Shown here: piece by piece, positions 49,701 to 59,600 of the stretch
Numbering within the stretch: position 1 is the first letter of the stretch
How the letters are laid out: every line of letters starts with the position of its first letter
NCBI GenBank assembly: GCA_963575745.1
Contig: CAUYUJ010003614.1
Coordinates: 462,001-526,000, forward strand
Direction of reading: 5' to 3'
DNA length: 64,000 nucleotides
From: Prorocentrum cordatum
Lineage: Eukaryota > Sar > Dinophyceae > Prorocentrales > Prorocentraceae
Program-made: the position numbers and the translations under genes
The notes under the pieces: generated by a model
What the model saw: only the letters and a program-made list of their open reading frames with translations
Told to the model about the DNA's origin: nothing
Databases searched by the model: none

Positions 49701-50849
49701 TGGTGTCATGCATGCTATGCAGGTCAGAACGACGATGTGAACTTTGGGGGAGATTGTAAAAAAACACCCGAAATTCGTCCCCCGCGCCTCTTGTGGCCAT
49801 TTGAACCCACATACATCTCGTGACTCGTGGATAATCAGATAGAGAGGGTGAAGGAAGGGGGGTCACCTTTCGTATCCGCGGCATGCGGCTATTAAAGGCT
49901 ACGGTCCACTGCAGTTGAGGCAATCAAGTCAGGCCCACAGTGCGCGGAACATCCTTTCCAGCGTGCCGTGCCGCGCTCCGCAGTTACCACTCGTGCGAGT
50001 TCCAGTCTGAGGACTCGTGGCAGGGAAGGGTCGCCACCGTCTCCGTCTTCGTCGCTGTCGTCGTCGTCGCCGCCACCAGCGTCGACGTCGGAGCCGCCGC
50101 TGGCGCCTTCGCCGTCGCCGTCACCGCTGCCTGGCCACACAATCCACACTGACACACTCCGCTGATCGTGGACGACGACACCATTCCTCACCTTTCGAAG
50201 AGAACATCAGAAGAGCCGCAATGGGCAAGATAATGTCGCATGTCCGGGGGGGGGGGAACTTGCATGTCCCATTGCGCCGCCGTCCGCGTCGCATCCAGGT
50301 GGATCATCGAAGCCGCGTCGATTCCGCATCGTATCCACGCGGACTCCGCGCCGAATCCACGCAGAGCAGACGACGGACGCCAGAGAAGACATCAATCATT
50401 AATGCAGAATCTTGCCGAGAAACAGGCGGGGGAGGCTGGAAGCCGGACTGGCCAGCCTCTAACGACGCAGGCCCCACAAAATTTGTCCGTCGGCGGCGAG
50501 GTAGAGTTGGCTGCACCAACGATAGAGCTAAACGGGGGCAACGAGAAGCGACTTGGCCAGCGTGCATGAGCAAGAAGAGGGCAGAGGGGGTGGCCGCGGA
50601 GGGGGGGGGGGGGGAAACAGGCCCCACAACAAGCGAGACAAAAAAGACTCGCCAGAATAAGCAATACGGATTGGCCACGCAGCTGGGACACGGTGCTCGT
50701 CTTCACGAGATCAACAGCACACTCGCCGAACTCAACACTGTCATCGCCACTGTGCAACCTGAAATGAGAAACTGACGACACAAACGGATGCCTGGGCTGG
50801 TATAACACAATCAGCACGCAATAGAAATCTTAAAAGCAGGGTCAATCAC
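49701..50849. other. no recognised gene
   Basis: A GTC/GCC-rich stretch lies at 50,040-50,140. GCGTCGATTCCGCATCG/CGGACTCCGCGCCGAATCC words occur at 50,290-50,370. No coding signature with splice borders. Confidence 0.4.
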
Positions 50850-51450
50850 CATCGAATCGGGACATCGGACCGAATCGATATGTGGGTCGGATCGGGCCAC
50901 ATTAGCACGGAGTCGACATCGAATCGGATCGGCTGCGCCAACTGCGCTGGGCAAGCATCGGGCCGCATTGGATCGCAAGGATATCGAAGCCATACCAGAT
51001 CGAGGCGGGCTCGGCATCGAATCGGATCGATCGCTTCGAAACGGGCCCTGGAAAAGTGCTCGTCCTCAACGTTTCTACCATCAACAACACTCGCAAAATC
51101 AGCATCGTCATCACCACAATGCGGCCTGAAAAACGATGCTGGTGGCGCACATAGACGCCTGGGCCGGTATAAACAGATTCGGCACGCAAAACGACTTGCA
51201 AAGGAAGAATCAGTCACCATCGAATCGGGAAATCGGACCGAATCGAAATGTGCGCCCGATCTGGCCACATCGGCACGGAGTCGACATCGAACCGGATCGG
51301 CTGCGCTCAGACACACAACTGCGCTGGGCAAGCATCGGGCCGCATCGGACCGACAGGAGATTGGAATCTAATCGGATCGAGCTGGCATCGAATCCGATTG
51401 ATCGACTCGACATCGAATCCGATCGATCGAATAGACATGGGCCCTGCAAG
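50690..51450 (+). repeat. dispersed repeat family 4, tandem pair of about 370-bp units
   Basis: CACCATCGAATCGGGACATCGG (50,848) and CACCATCGAATCGGGAAATCGG (51,217) start matching blocks with GCTGCGC, AACTGCGCTGGGCAAGCATC and GGGCCGCAT. The preceding CCTGGGCYGGTATAA segment is also repeated. Confidence 0.85.
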
Positions 51451-51587
51451 GTGAACGATGGGCGGCGGGGGGAACACGACGCCCCTCCGATCGGAAGCCC
51501 CCGACGCGGTGCCAGCCAAGCTGGCGCCTGCGCGGTGACGGAGGCGGCCCGAGACCGGATCTCCTGGGGGCGGGGGTGTGCCGAGGA

Positions 51588-51768
51588 GGAGCAGGAGGAG
51601 GAGGAGGAAGAGGAGGAGGAGGAGGGGGAAACGGGAGAAGGAGGAGAGGGAGGAGGAGGAGGAGGAGGAGGGAGGAGGAGGAGGAGGAGGAGGGAGGAGG
51701 AGGAGGGAGGAGGAGGGAGGAGGAGGAGGAGGAGGAGGAGGAGGAGGAGGAGGAGGAGGAGGAGGATG
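51588..51768. repeat. (GGA)n microsatellite
   Basis: GGA units on the plus strand. Confidence 0.95.
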
Positions 51769-52137
51769 TTTCTGTAGCTTTGGAGCAGGCCCCCAGTCAG
51801 ACCGGTGTCGGCAAAGCAGCTGCGCGGAGGGAAAAATAAAGCAGGGCCGCATCGAATGCCAAAGGGGCCCCAAACTCTACTCTGGCCACTGCCTTGGCCA
51901 CGGGCTCTGCCACTGTTCCGTTCTTCATTTTGCCTCTATTCATGCTCAAGACCACAAACTGAACATACAAATTCGACCTCGAGGCAGCGTCATTATGCAA
52001 AGGCTGCGAATGGGAACGATTCAGGGAGGTCATCGTCGGACGATCGTGGTGGGAACGACTGAGGGGCGATCGAGTCCAATTACGTGGCTACTTACTCAGG
52101 CCGCAAGATGTTCCTCCGCAGCCTCATGTGATGACGA
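51769..52137. other. no recognised feature
   Basis: Nothing identified. Confidence 0.4.
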
Positions 52138-52310
52138 CGACGGACCGACCGACCGACGACGACGTCCGACCGACCGACCGCCCGACCACGACGAAGACGC
52201 CCACCGACCGACGCGCCGGCCCAGCGACCGACCGACCCGCCGACCGATCGACCGACCGATCGACCGACCGACGACTACGATCGACCGACTCGCCGACCGA
52301 CAAGGAAACC
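52138..52310. repeat. (GACC)n-type tetranucleotide repeat
   Basis: CGACCGACCGAC with CGCCCGACC and GATCGACC variants. Confidence 0.93.
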
Positions 52311-52389
52311 CCCTCCCCGGTAGAATCGTAGCGTTGGTTTGCAGACTCGCGACTCCGTGGACCCCAATTTTGTTTTCACGTTCTGAACT

Positions 52390-52436
52390 ATTATTCCCAA
52401 CCCTCATGCATTGGGATCTCGTTTTAGATAGAACAC
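52390..52436 (-). repeat. shared array tail, copy at the second satellite A array
   Basis: The minus strand reads TCTATCTAAAACGAGATCCC then GCATGAGGGTTGGGAATA, homologous to 27,058-27,105. Confidence 0.8.
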
Positions 52437-52449
52437 TGGGGTCATCACC

Positions 52450-52505
52450 GTATTCCTTCCCGCCTCCTCTCATTCCTCTTCCTCTCCTTTCTTGCCTCTT
52501 ACCTG
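52450..52505. repeat. pyrimidine-rich link
   Basis: CTTCCCGCCTCCTCTCATTCC to TTTCTTGCCTC, between tail and array. It is the mirror of the purine link at 27,015-27,057. Confidence 0.8.
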
Positions 52506-52553
52506 GCTCGCATCTGCCTGCCAACCTGCCTCCCACCTCGCCGTACTACATGA

Positions 52554-53420
52554 TCTCGCCATGCCTGGAGGGGTGTGAAGTGCAAAGCTGTCGCTACTTG
52601 CTACTTTCGAGGGCTGCTGGGGGGTCCAGCGAAGTGACATCTTACAGCATATTCATATTAGACCTCGCCATCCCGGGGTGGGTGCGAACTGCGAAGCTGT
52701 CGCCACGTTCGAGTGCTGCTGGGGGGTCCAGCGGAGTAACATCTTAGCGCGGATTCAGATAAGACCTCGCCATGCCTGGGGGATGTGAATTGCGGAGCTG
52801 TCGCCAGTTTCGAGGGTTGCTGGGGGGTCCACTGGAGTGACGTCTCACCGCAGATTCAGAATAGACCTCGCCATCCCTGGGGGAAGAGGGGGTGCCAACT
52901 GCGAAAGCGTTGAGACTGTCAAGGATTATTTGGGGGGGGCCAGCGGGGTGACGCCTTACCACAGATACACGGCATCCCTTGGGGAGATGAGAATTGCCGA
53001 ACTGTCGCCACTTTGGAAGGCTGCTGGAGGATCCACAGCGGAGTGACGCTTTACTGCAGATTCAGATTAGACCTTGCAATGCCTGGGGGGCTGAGATCTG
53101 CGAAAGGGTCGCCGCTTTCGAGGGCTTCTGGGGGGTTCCAGCGGAGTGACGTGGTAATGCAGATTCCCATTCGACCTCGCCATGCCTGCGGGGCTGCGAA
53201 CTGCGGAACTGTCGCAACTTTCGAAGGCTGCCAGGAGGGGTCCAGCGGAGTGCGCGTTCACTGCAGAATCAGATTAGACTTCGCCATAGATGGGGGGCTG
53301 CGAACTGCGAAACGGTCACCGCTCTCGAGGGCTGCTGGGGTTCCCAGCGGAGTGACGCCCCGCCACGGATTTAGAGTAGACTTCGCCATCTCTGGAGGGG
53401 CTAAGAACTGCAGAACAATT
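52554..53420 (-). repeat. satellite A, second array, inverted and diverged
   Basis: Eight to nine units of about 100 bp with GACCTCGCCATCCCTGGGG, CTGCGAAACTGTCGCC-like and TTCGAGGGCTGCTGGGGGG blocks, the reverse complement of the 24.8-27.0 kb unit. Divergence between units is much higher than in the first array. Confidence 0.9.
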
Positions 53421-53759
53421 TGCTGCGATGCTGACCAGCAGCCCGCCACTAGAGGAAATCGTCACGCTCCTTTCTCATCCCTCTGCCCTAGTCGTCGTCC
53501 TCTTCACCCTTCCTCCGTCCCCCTGCTGCTGGCTCACTGGCTCACTCCTCGTCGTTACATGAATGTCCTGTGACTCGTACAACGCGCGCAAGTCTCATGC
53601 AGCTTGCACAACAAATCACGATTTCTGCATGGTGGTTATTCATAGATACTAATGGGTGTCTACTCCTCTTGACACTGTTGCAAATGATTTGGGTACGTCG
53701 CGATGTAAGTATATTCTTGTGTACAAGCCTTCAATGTGTGTGTGCGAAGCGCTACGGTC
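53421..53759. other. no recognised feature
   Basis: Unassigned, AT-richer towards 53,750. Confidence 0.4.
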
Positions 53760-53942
53760 GGAAACTTCTGCATAGCGACTCGCGGCGGCTGCCCTGGCGA
53801 CATGCTATGCTAGTAACGTGCCGCTCCGCTCCGAAGGGCGGGAGAGTCGGAAAAGCTGGGGGCGTTGGAGCCTGGGTGAAAATGGATAGCGTGTCGCGCC
53901 GAAGAATGGTGGGCCAGAACCAGCGGAGCGACGCGCTGTCCA
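53760..53942 (+). mobile_element. family 2 hairpin element, copy 4
   Basis: GGAAACTTCTGCATAGCG, GGCGACATGCTATGC, GGATAGCGTGTCGCGCC and CCAGAACCAGCGGAGCGACG. Confidence 0.8.
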
Positions 53943-54003
53943 AAGCTTCCCGACCGCCGTGGAAACATCCGATCGCGTACCCAGACCCCCGACGCTGCGA
54001 TTG

Positions 54004-54125
54004 TTTCGTGACGTCGACCCCCGGAGACCTCGGCCCAGTTCCCGGGACCAGCGTTTCATCCCGAGTCGCTTTTCGACGGTCCCGAGGCCCGGCAAGGGCC
54101 CCCAGAGGCGGAAAACAGCGACCCT
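54004..54125 (+). repeat. dispersed repeat family 1, copy 8 (well preserved)
   Basis: TTTCGTGACGTCGACCCCCG, TTCCCGGGACCAGCGTTTC, GCTTTTCGACGGTCCCGAGG and AAGGGCCCCCAGAGGCGG. It lies 60 bp after a family 2 copy, as copy 6 lies before another. Confidence 0.8.
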
Positions 54126-54463
54126 CCCCCCCGTCGTGACTTGTGGTGTCCAAAACCAGGACAGCGGAGCAACACGAGCTTCCCGAAGATCCTTCGAAGG
54201 AGCTCTGGAAGCTCTGGGAAGGAGCTCCTGGGAAGCTTGACGGCAAACGTGTTGGGAAACAAACTGTTAGCAAAGGCCTTCAGGGACACGCTGCGACCTT
54301 AAGCAATTTCCTGCGAGGTGCCCTGCCAGAAGCTGGAACGAGCGCCGGAGCAACCCTTGCCAGCTGGCTTCTCGTCTGAAGCTCCCTTAGCTCTCCAAGA
54401 GCTGTCCAAATTTTTGGTTTCATGGCCCGAGGGAGGGGCCGCCGCCCGTCGCAGCCACCGTTG
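54126..54463. other. no recognised feature
   Basis: AAGGAGCTCTGGAAGCTCTGG is a local inverted/direct motif. No gene. Confidence 0.4.
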
Positions 54464-54491
54464 CCGCCGCCGCCGCCGTCGCCTTCGCCGC

Positions 54492-54527
<36 letters not shown>

Positions 54528-54533
54528 CGTGGC
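54464..54533. repeat. GTC/GCC-rich short repeat
   Basis: CGCCGTCGCC to GTCGTCGTCGTC. Confidence 0.9.
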
Positions 54534-54544
54534 CCAGCAGCGCG

Positions 54545-54644
54545 GCCCCGCGCGAAGCCGCTCCTCGCGGCCCAGCGCCCGCTGCGCGCCCCCGAAGAGG
54601 GCGCCGAGGAGGGCGGCGGGGGCTCGCGTGGCGCTCTCGGCGGC
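54545..54644 (-). CDS. exon-like island, unknown protein, strand uncertain
   Basis: On the minus strand, after CCGAGTCCAG|GCC, a GC3-rich frame reads AAESATRAPAALLGALFGGA and QRALGREERLRAG. The plus strand has a competing GC3-rich frame (KPLLAAQRPLRAPEEGAEEG). Neither has a domain I know, so both the strand and the coding status are open. Confidence 0.25.
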
Positions 54645-54683
54645 CTGGACTCGGCACCAGCGCCGCGCGGCCGGCGGCTTCCT

Positions 54684-55095
54684 CCTCCTCCTTCCCCTCC
54701 TCCACCTCCTCCTTCTTCCCCTCCTCCCTCTCCTCCTCCTTCTCCTCCTCCTCCTCCTCCTCCTGCTCCTCCTCCTGCTCCTCCTCCTCCTCCTCTCCTC
54801 CTCCTCCTCCTCCTCCTCTCCTCTCCTCCATCCTTTCCTCCTCCCCTCCTCCTCCTCCTCCTCCTCCTCCTCTCCTCCTCCCCTCCTCCTCCCTCTCCTC
54901 TCATCTCCTCCTCCTCCTCCCTTTTCCCCCTCCTCCTCCTCCTCTCCTTCCTCCTCCTCCTCCTCCTCCTTCCTCCTCCTCCTCTTCTCCTCCTCCTCCT
55001 CTTTCTTCTCCTCCTCCTCTCTTCTTCTTCCTCCTCCTCCTCCTCCTCCCTCCTCCTCTCCTCCTCCTCCCCCTTTTTCCCTCTCCTCCTCCGCG
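54684..55095. repeat. long (TCC)n tract
   Basis: About 410 bp of TCC with TCTCC and TTCTCC variants, the longest polypyrimidine tract of the window. Confidence 0.97.
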
Positions 55096-56099
55096 CGCGG
55101 GCGCGGAGGGAAAAGGCCGCGGCAGCCTGCGCGCCCCCCCTTGCTGGCGCACGCTGCTTGAGTTTCTCGCGGACGCTCGCCACCGCCCTTCTCGAACTGT
55201 TCGGTCCTCCTTGGCTCTGTGGACATCCGACGTTCCCCCAAGCAAAGACCTCTGGAAACCTCCAGGTTCATCTAGAAATCCCCCTGCGTCCCCCTCCTCC
55301 TCGTCCTGCTCCTTCCTTTCCGCTCAGCGTGCTGGATAACTGCTCTGCTGTCGGCCGTGCTTGTGAGATGCCGCTCCAGGACTCTAAACAATCATACTCC
55401 ACTCATCGTTCCGCTTACATTCCTAATCCTGCTCAGCCGTCCGCCGTTCCCCACCTCGCTCTCCTTCCTATCCTCCTCCCCTGGTCCCCAACGCAATCAT
55501 CACATTGAGAGGGCCAAACGGTCTTACACCATCTCTTGGTGCGCGGGCGAGATGGAATTCCGACGTATTCCGTGGCCTGGATTCTGCTTGTTTGCCGTTG
55601 TCGATATTTCTTGCAGTCGACGGAGGGGGTGGGAGGAGGATGGTATGGCCACGGTCGGACACAATCCCAGCTCAACCTTTCTTGGCACGAGCGGCAAACG
55701 TTTGGAATCGACAGCTCACGGAAGAGCTCACAACATGGTGAACATTCGTCGTAATGAAACCTCGCTCTCCCTGGATGAAATACCACAGGAAAAAATCGAT
55801 GCACAGACCCAGGCCGACAAAGTGTGTGGAGCCTGGGTGTCCGCACTGGGTGGGAATGCGCATACAACAAACATCAATAGCACGGACCGAACAAACACGG
55901 GAAGTGTCGCTGTCGGAACCTTTCCGGACAAGAACGGGAAGCACCGCTTCTCTGAGCTTGCGTGCGCACGCGCAGGGCTTTGCACACAACGTGGAATGTG
56001 TGCACATGGGGTTGGTCGTCGCTGGGCTTCCCTAAACGCACAGATGGTTGCCATGAGTAGCTTGTGTTGAGTGGTTGCCTCTGGTTGGGTTGGTCAGGT
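55096..56099. other. no firm gene
   Basis: A 237-codon plus frame (55,357-56,070) and several minus frames are open. Third positions show no bias and no domain is present. QPFLARAANVWNRQL in another plus frame faintly recalls LINE ORF2 ends but is too short to call. Confidence 0.3.
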
Positions 56100-56215
56100 G
56101 CTGCGTGTGGCCTGTATGCGTGTGTGCGTGTGTGTGCTTGTGTGTGCGTGTGCAGGTGCGTGTGCGGCTGTGTGCGTTTGTGTGCCTGCGTGAGAGCGTG
56201 TATGCAGTATGTGTT
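56100..56215. repeat. (TG)n-rich tract
   Basis: GTGTGTGCG/GTGTGCG alternations, followed by G-rich runs up to 56,290. Confidence 0.92.
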
Positions 56216-56299
56216 CTGGGGGGGCGGGACGGGGGGGGGTGCGGTGTTCGTGCCGGGTGTGTGCTGGGCGGGCGGGCGGGGGGGGGAGTACGGTGGGCG

Positions 56300-56660
56300 T
56301 CCGGTTTAAACCGCATGGCCGTTTTAACCCGCCTGGCCGTGGAAAATGATCTAGATCAAGCGTGGCCGTTTTAACCCGCGTGGCCGTTATAACCCGCGTG
56401 GTCGTTTTAACCCGCATGGCCATTTTAACCCGCCTGGCCGTGGAACGTTACCTAGATCAAACGTGGCGTTTTTAACCCGCGTGGCCGTTTTAACTCGCGT
56501 GGCCGTTTTAACCCGCATGGCCGTTTAAACCTGCCTGGCCGTGGAATGCTACCTAAATCCAGTGTGGCCGTTTTAACCCGCATGGCCGTTTTAACCCGCG
56601 GGGCAGTTTTAACCCGCATGCCGTTTTAACCCGCCCGAGCGTGGAATGCTACCTAGATCA
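56300..56660 (+). repeat. 18-bp minisatellite with about 100-bp higher-order unit
   Basis: GTGGCCGTTTTAACCCGC repeats about 17 times. A distinct block (CCGTGGAAYGNTACCTAGATC) interrupts it at about 56,335, 56,436, 56,540 and 56,639. Confidence 0.93.
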
Positions 56661-56874
56661 TATTCGACCGAGTTGGCGATCGATCTGAACAACTCCAGTT
56701 TCCGAGGATGTCTCGAGCGAGAGCCTCACTTTCAACACTAAGACGTCTTACAACAAATGTTTCAACATCTCCGTTGTTCGAGGATGTCTCAGGCGAAACT
56801 GCCATTTCCGAATACTCGGTCGATTTCGCGACCCCCAGAAGCTTTCAAAAGGCCTCATTTCCGCGGCTGTTTTT
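56661..56874. other. no gene; short duplication
   Basis: CCGAGGATGTCTCGAGCGAGA and TCGAGGATGTCTCAGGCGAAA, about 78 bp apart. Confidence 0.5.
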
Positions 56875-57010
56875 TTCCGCGGCAGCGTGTTCCGCGGATG
56901 CTGTAATGCAACGTATCCAATGCATCCAATGATTGCACAATTGCCACATATTGCACTGCGCTGCAATAACATGTCTCCCCCCCTACACCCTACCCCCCCA
57001 CCCCCCCGGA
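56875..57010 (+). repeat. dispersed block, first of a pair
   Basis: GCGGCAGCGTGTTCCGCGG, TGCTGTAATGCAACGTATCC and TTGCCACATATTGCACTGCG. It is repeated at 57,752-57,880. Confidence 0.85.
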
Positions 57011-57084
57011 CTCGCGCCACTTCCGTCAACTCAAAGCTGGAGGGCCCTTTCTGGGCTGTAAAACCTAAAAAAACGAGCGGAAAA

Positions 57085-57660
57085 GTTATGTTGTCGGCCC
57101 CTTGGGCCTCTTCGGGGTCTAAAAAGGCGTGAAGACGGCTCAAGATGCTGTCAGAACGGGACAGGGCGGCCCCAAGACGGCCCAAGATGGCCCCAAGAAG
57201 GCCTACAAAGACCCAAAGACGCCCCGAGAGGGCCCCCAGAGGACCCCCAGGAGCACCTCCAGAAGCCAAACACAGTTGATGTCCCAATGTTTTTTTGAAG
57301 ATTTCAACGTTCCCGCCTGATTCGACTTTCAGAAGTCCAGGACGGCCGAAACAGCCTCCGAAGTGGCCCCCTGGCGGCCCAAAAAGCCATCTAGAGGGCC
57401 CCAAAACAGCCCAAGAGGGCGCCCGGACAGCCCAGAGAGGCCGCCGAGATGCCCCAAGAGGCCCCAAGACGGCACAAGAGTGCCCCATGACAGTCTCCGA
57501 AGGGACCAGACAGCGCAAGAGCGCCCCCGAGACGCCCGCGCGGGGCTCCAAGAGGCCCCCAGGAGGTTTCCCAGAGGCCCCTCAAAGGCCTCCCAAACGC
57601 CCCCCCGCGAGGACCCAAGAGGCCCCAAAGAGGCCCCCAAAGGCCCCCCCCAAAAAGTTC
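57085..57660 (+). repeat. family 5 long copy
   Basis: Starts GTTATGTTGTCGGCCCCTTG, then GGGCGGCCCCAAGACGGCCC and CCCCAAGAGGCC words. The insert GTTTTTTTGAAGATTTCAACG (about 57,288) corresponds to 23,828. The head matches 59,393 onwards. Confidence 0.75.
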
Positions 57661-57751
57661 TCGAGAGCCAGACAACGATTGGACCGCGCGCGCCCTGGAC
57701 GCGCGCCCCGCGAAGCGAGGGGAATCCACGTCCGGATGCGACGTGCTGAGC

Positions 57752-57880
57752 GGCAGCGTTTTCCGCGGGCGCTGTAACGCAACGTGTCCACTGCGCCCAA
57801 CGAGTGCATAATTGCCACATGTTGCGCTGCGCTACGTGCCCCCCCATGCCCCATCCCCCCCGGACCGTAAAACTGATAAG
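57752..57880 (+). repeat. dispersed block, second of a pair
   Basis: GCGGCAGCGTTTTCCGCGGG, GCTGTAACGCAACGTGTCC and TTGCCACATGTTGCGCTGCG. Confidence 0.85.
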
Positions 57881-57972
57881 AACAAACCTGGCGAAGGACC
57901 CAACCATATGCAGTTGTGAATACCGCAAGTATGAATATCGTTTTCGGTGGTGCTACCACTTGGTAAGGGAAA
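57881..57972. other. spacer, no feature
   Basis: Nothing identified. Confidence 0.4.
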
Positions 57973-59165
57973 CGCATGCGAACACCCCCACTGGGGCCTT
58001 TGGTGAAGCTCCCTATGAGGCTACGAAACGCTGCCCTGGGCTGTGGAACCGCATGCGGACACCCCCCCTGGGGCCTTCGGTGGAGCTCCCTATGGAACCA
58101 CAAAGCGCTGTCCTGGGTAGGGGAACCGCATGCGCCCTCCCCCCGTTGGGGCCTTCGGTGGAGCTCCCTATGGGGCCACGAAGCGCTGTCCTGGGTGGGG
58201 GATCCGCATGCGCCCCCCCCACTGGGACCTTCGGTGGAGCTCCCCATGGGGCCACGAAGCGCCACCCTGGGTGGGGGAACTGGGGCCTTCGGTGGAGCTC
58301 CCCATTGGGCCACGAAGCGCTGCCCTGGGTGAGGGAACCACATCCGCCCATCCCCCACTGGGGCCTTCGGTGGAGCTCCCTTTGTGGCCACGAAGCGCTG
58401 CCCTGGGTGGGGGAAACGCATGCGCCCACCCCCACTGGGGCCTTCGGTGGAGCGCCTCGTAGGGCCACGAAACGCTGCCCTGGGTGGGGGATCCGCATGC
58501 GCCCACACCCACTGCGGCCTTCGGTGGAACTCCTGTGGGGCCACGAAACGCCGCCCTGGGTTAAGGAAGCGCGCGCGCCCACCCCCGCTGGGACCTTTGG
58601 TGGAGCTCCCTATGGGGCCACGAAGCGCTGCCCTGGTTGGGGGAACCGCATGCGCCCACCCCCCGTTGGGGCCTTCGGTGGAGCTCCCTGCGGGGCAACG
58701 AAACGTTGCCCTGGGTGGGGGAACCGCACGCGCCCACCCCCACTGGGACCGTCGGTGGAGCTCCCTGTGGGGCCACGAAACGCTGCACTGGGTAGGGGGA
58801 CCCCATGCGCGCACCCCCACTGGGACCTTCGGTGGAGCTCCATATGGGGCCACGAAACTCTGCCCTGTGTGGAGAAACCGCATGCGCCCACCCCCACTCG
58901 GGCCTTCGGTGAAGCTCCCTGTGGGGCCACGAAACGCTGCCCTGGGTGGGGGAACCGCATGCGCACACCCCCACTGGGGCCTTCGGTGGAGCTTCCTATG
59001 GGGCCACGAACGCGCTGCCCTGTGTGAGGGAACCGCATGCGCCCGCCCCCACTGGGGCCTTCGGTGGAGCTCCCCGCGGGGCCACGAAGCGCTGTCTTGG
59101 GAGAAGGAGACGCATGCGAACGCCCCCACTGGGACCTTCGGTGGAGCTCCCTATGGGGCCACGAA
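57973..59165 (+). repeat. satellite C, second array, inverted orientation
   Basis: About 15 units of 76-86 bp: CACTGGGGCCTTCGGTGGAG, CTCCCTATGGGGCCACGAAG and CGCTGCCCTGGGTGGGGGAACCGCATGCGCCCAC-like ends. The core is the reverse complement of the 39.75-40.9 kb unit, but the part between cores differs. Confidence 0.93.
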
Positions 59166-59325
59166 GCTTTGAAATGATGATGTTGGTGACGATGGCGGCG
59201 GCGATGACGACGACAACGACGACGATGATGACGATGACGACGATGACGACGATGATGGCGATGATGATGATGATGGGAGGAGGGAGGAGGGAGGAGGGGG
59301 GGAGGGCGGGAAGGAGAAGGAGAGG
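59166..59325. repeat. GAT/GAC tract followed by GGAGGGA tract
   Basis: GATGACGACGATGATG to about 59,272, then GGAGGGAGGAGG. It mirrors the TCC and CATCATC link of the other satellite C array. Confidence 0.92.
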
Positions 59326-59334
59326 AACGCGGGG

Positions 59335-59388
59335 CGCCGTCCCATCAAAACGAAGGCCCAACGCCGCATGATGGTCGTGAACTAATGG
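59335..59388 (+). repeat. shared array tail, copy at the second satellite C array
   Basis: GCCGTCCCATCAAAACGAAG then GCCCAACGCCGCATGATGG. It is homologous to the tails at 27,058, 39,582 and 52,390. Confidence 0.75.
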
Positions 59389-59392
59389 AAAA

Positions 59393-59600
59393 CAATGTTT
59401 TCGGCCCCGTGGGCCACTCAGGGGTCTGAGAGGGCGCGACTCAATATGCTCTCAAGATTGGGCGCGGCGGCCCCAGGACGGCCCAACATGGCCCCAAGAG
59501 GGCTCGCCGCGCCCCCGAGATGCCCAAGAGGGCCCCAGGAGCGCCCAACAGAGCGCCCCCTGAAACCATCAACGCTGATTTTCCTGAGGTCGCCAAGCGA
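59393..59600 (+). repeat. family 5 head copy
   Basis: ATGTTTTCGGCCCCGTGGGCC, ATGCTCTCAAGATTGGGCG and GGCGGCCCCAGGACGGCCCA match 57,085-57,200. Confidence 0.8.

Noticed and set aside
54318-55508. 396-codon plus and several minus frames
   Set aside because: Mostly translation of the 410-bp TCC tract into poly-Leu, Ser, Pro, Arg or Glu.
55357-56070. 237-codon ORF as a gene
   Set aside because: Third positions are unbiased, unlike the exon-like islands. Overlapping frames are equally open and no domain is seen.
57582-59129. 515-codon minus and 407-codon plus open frames
   Set aside because: They run through satellite C on both strands. The peptides are the repeat translated, without a domain.
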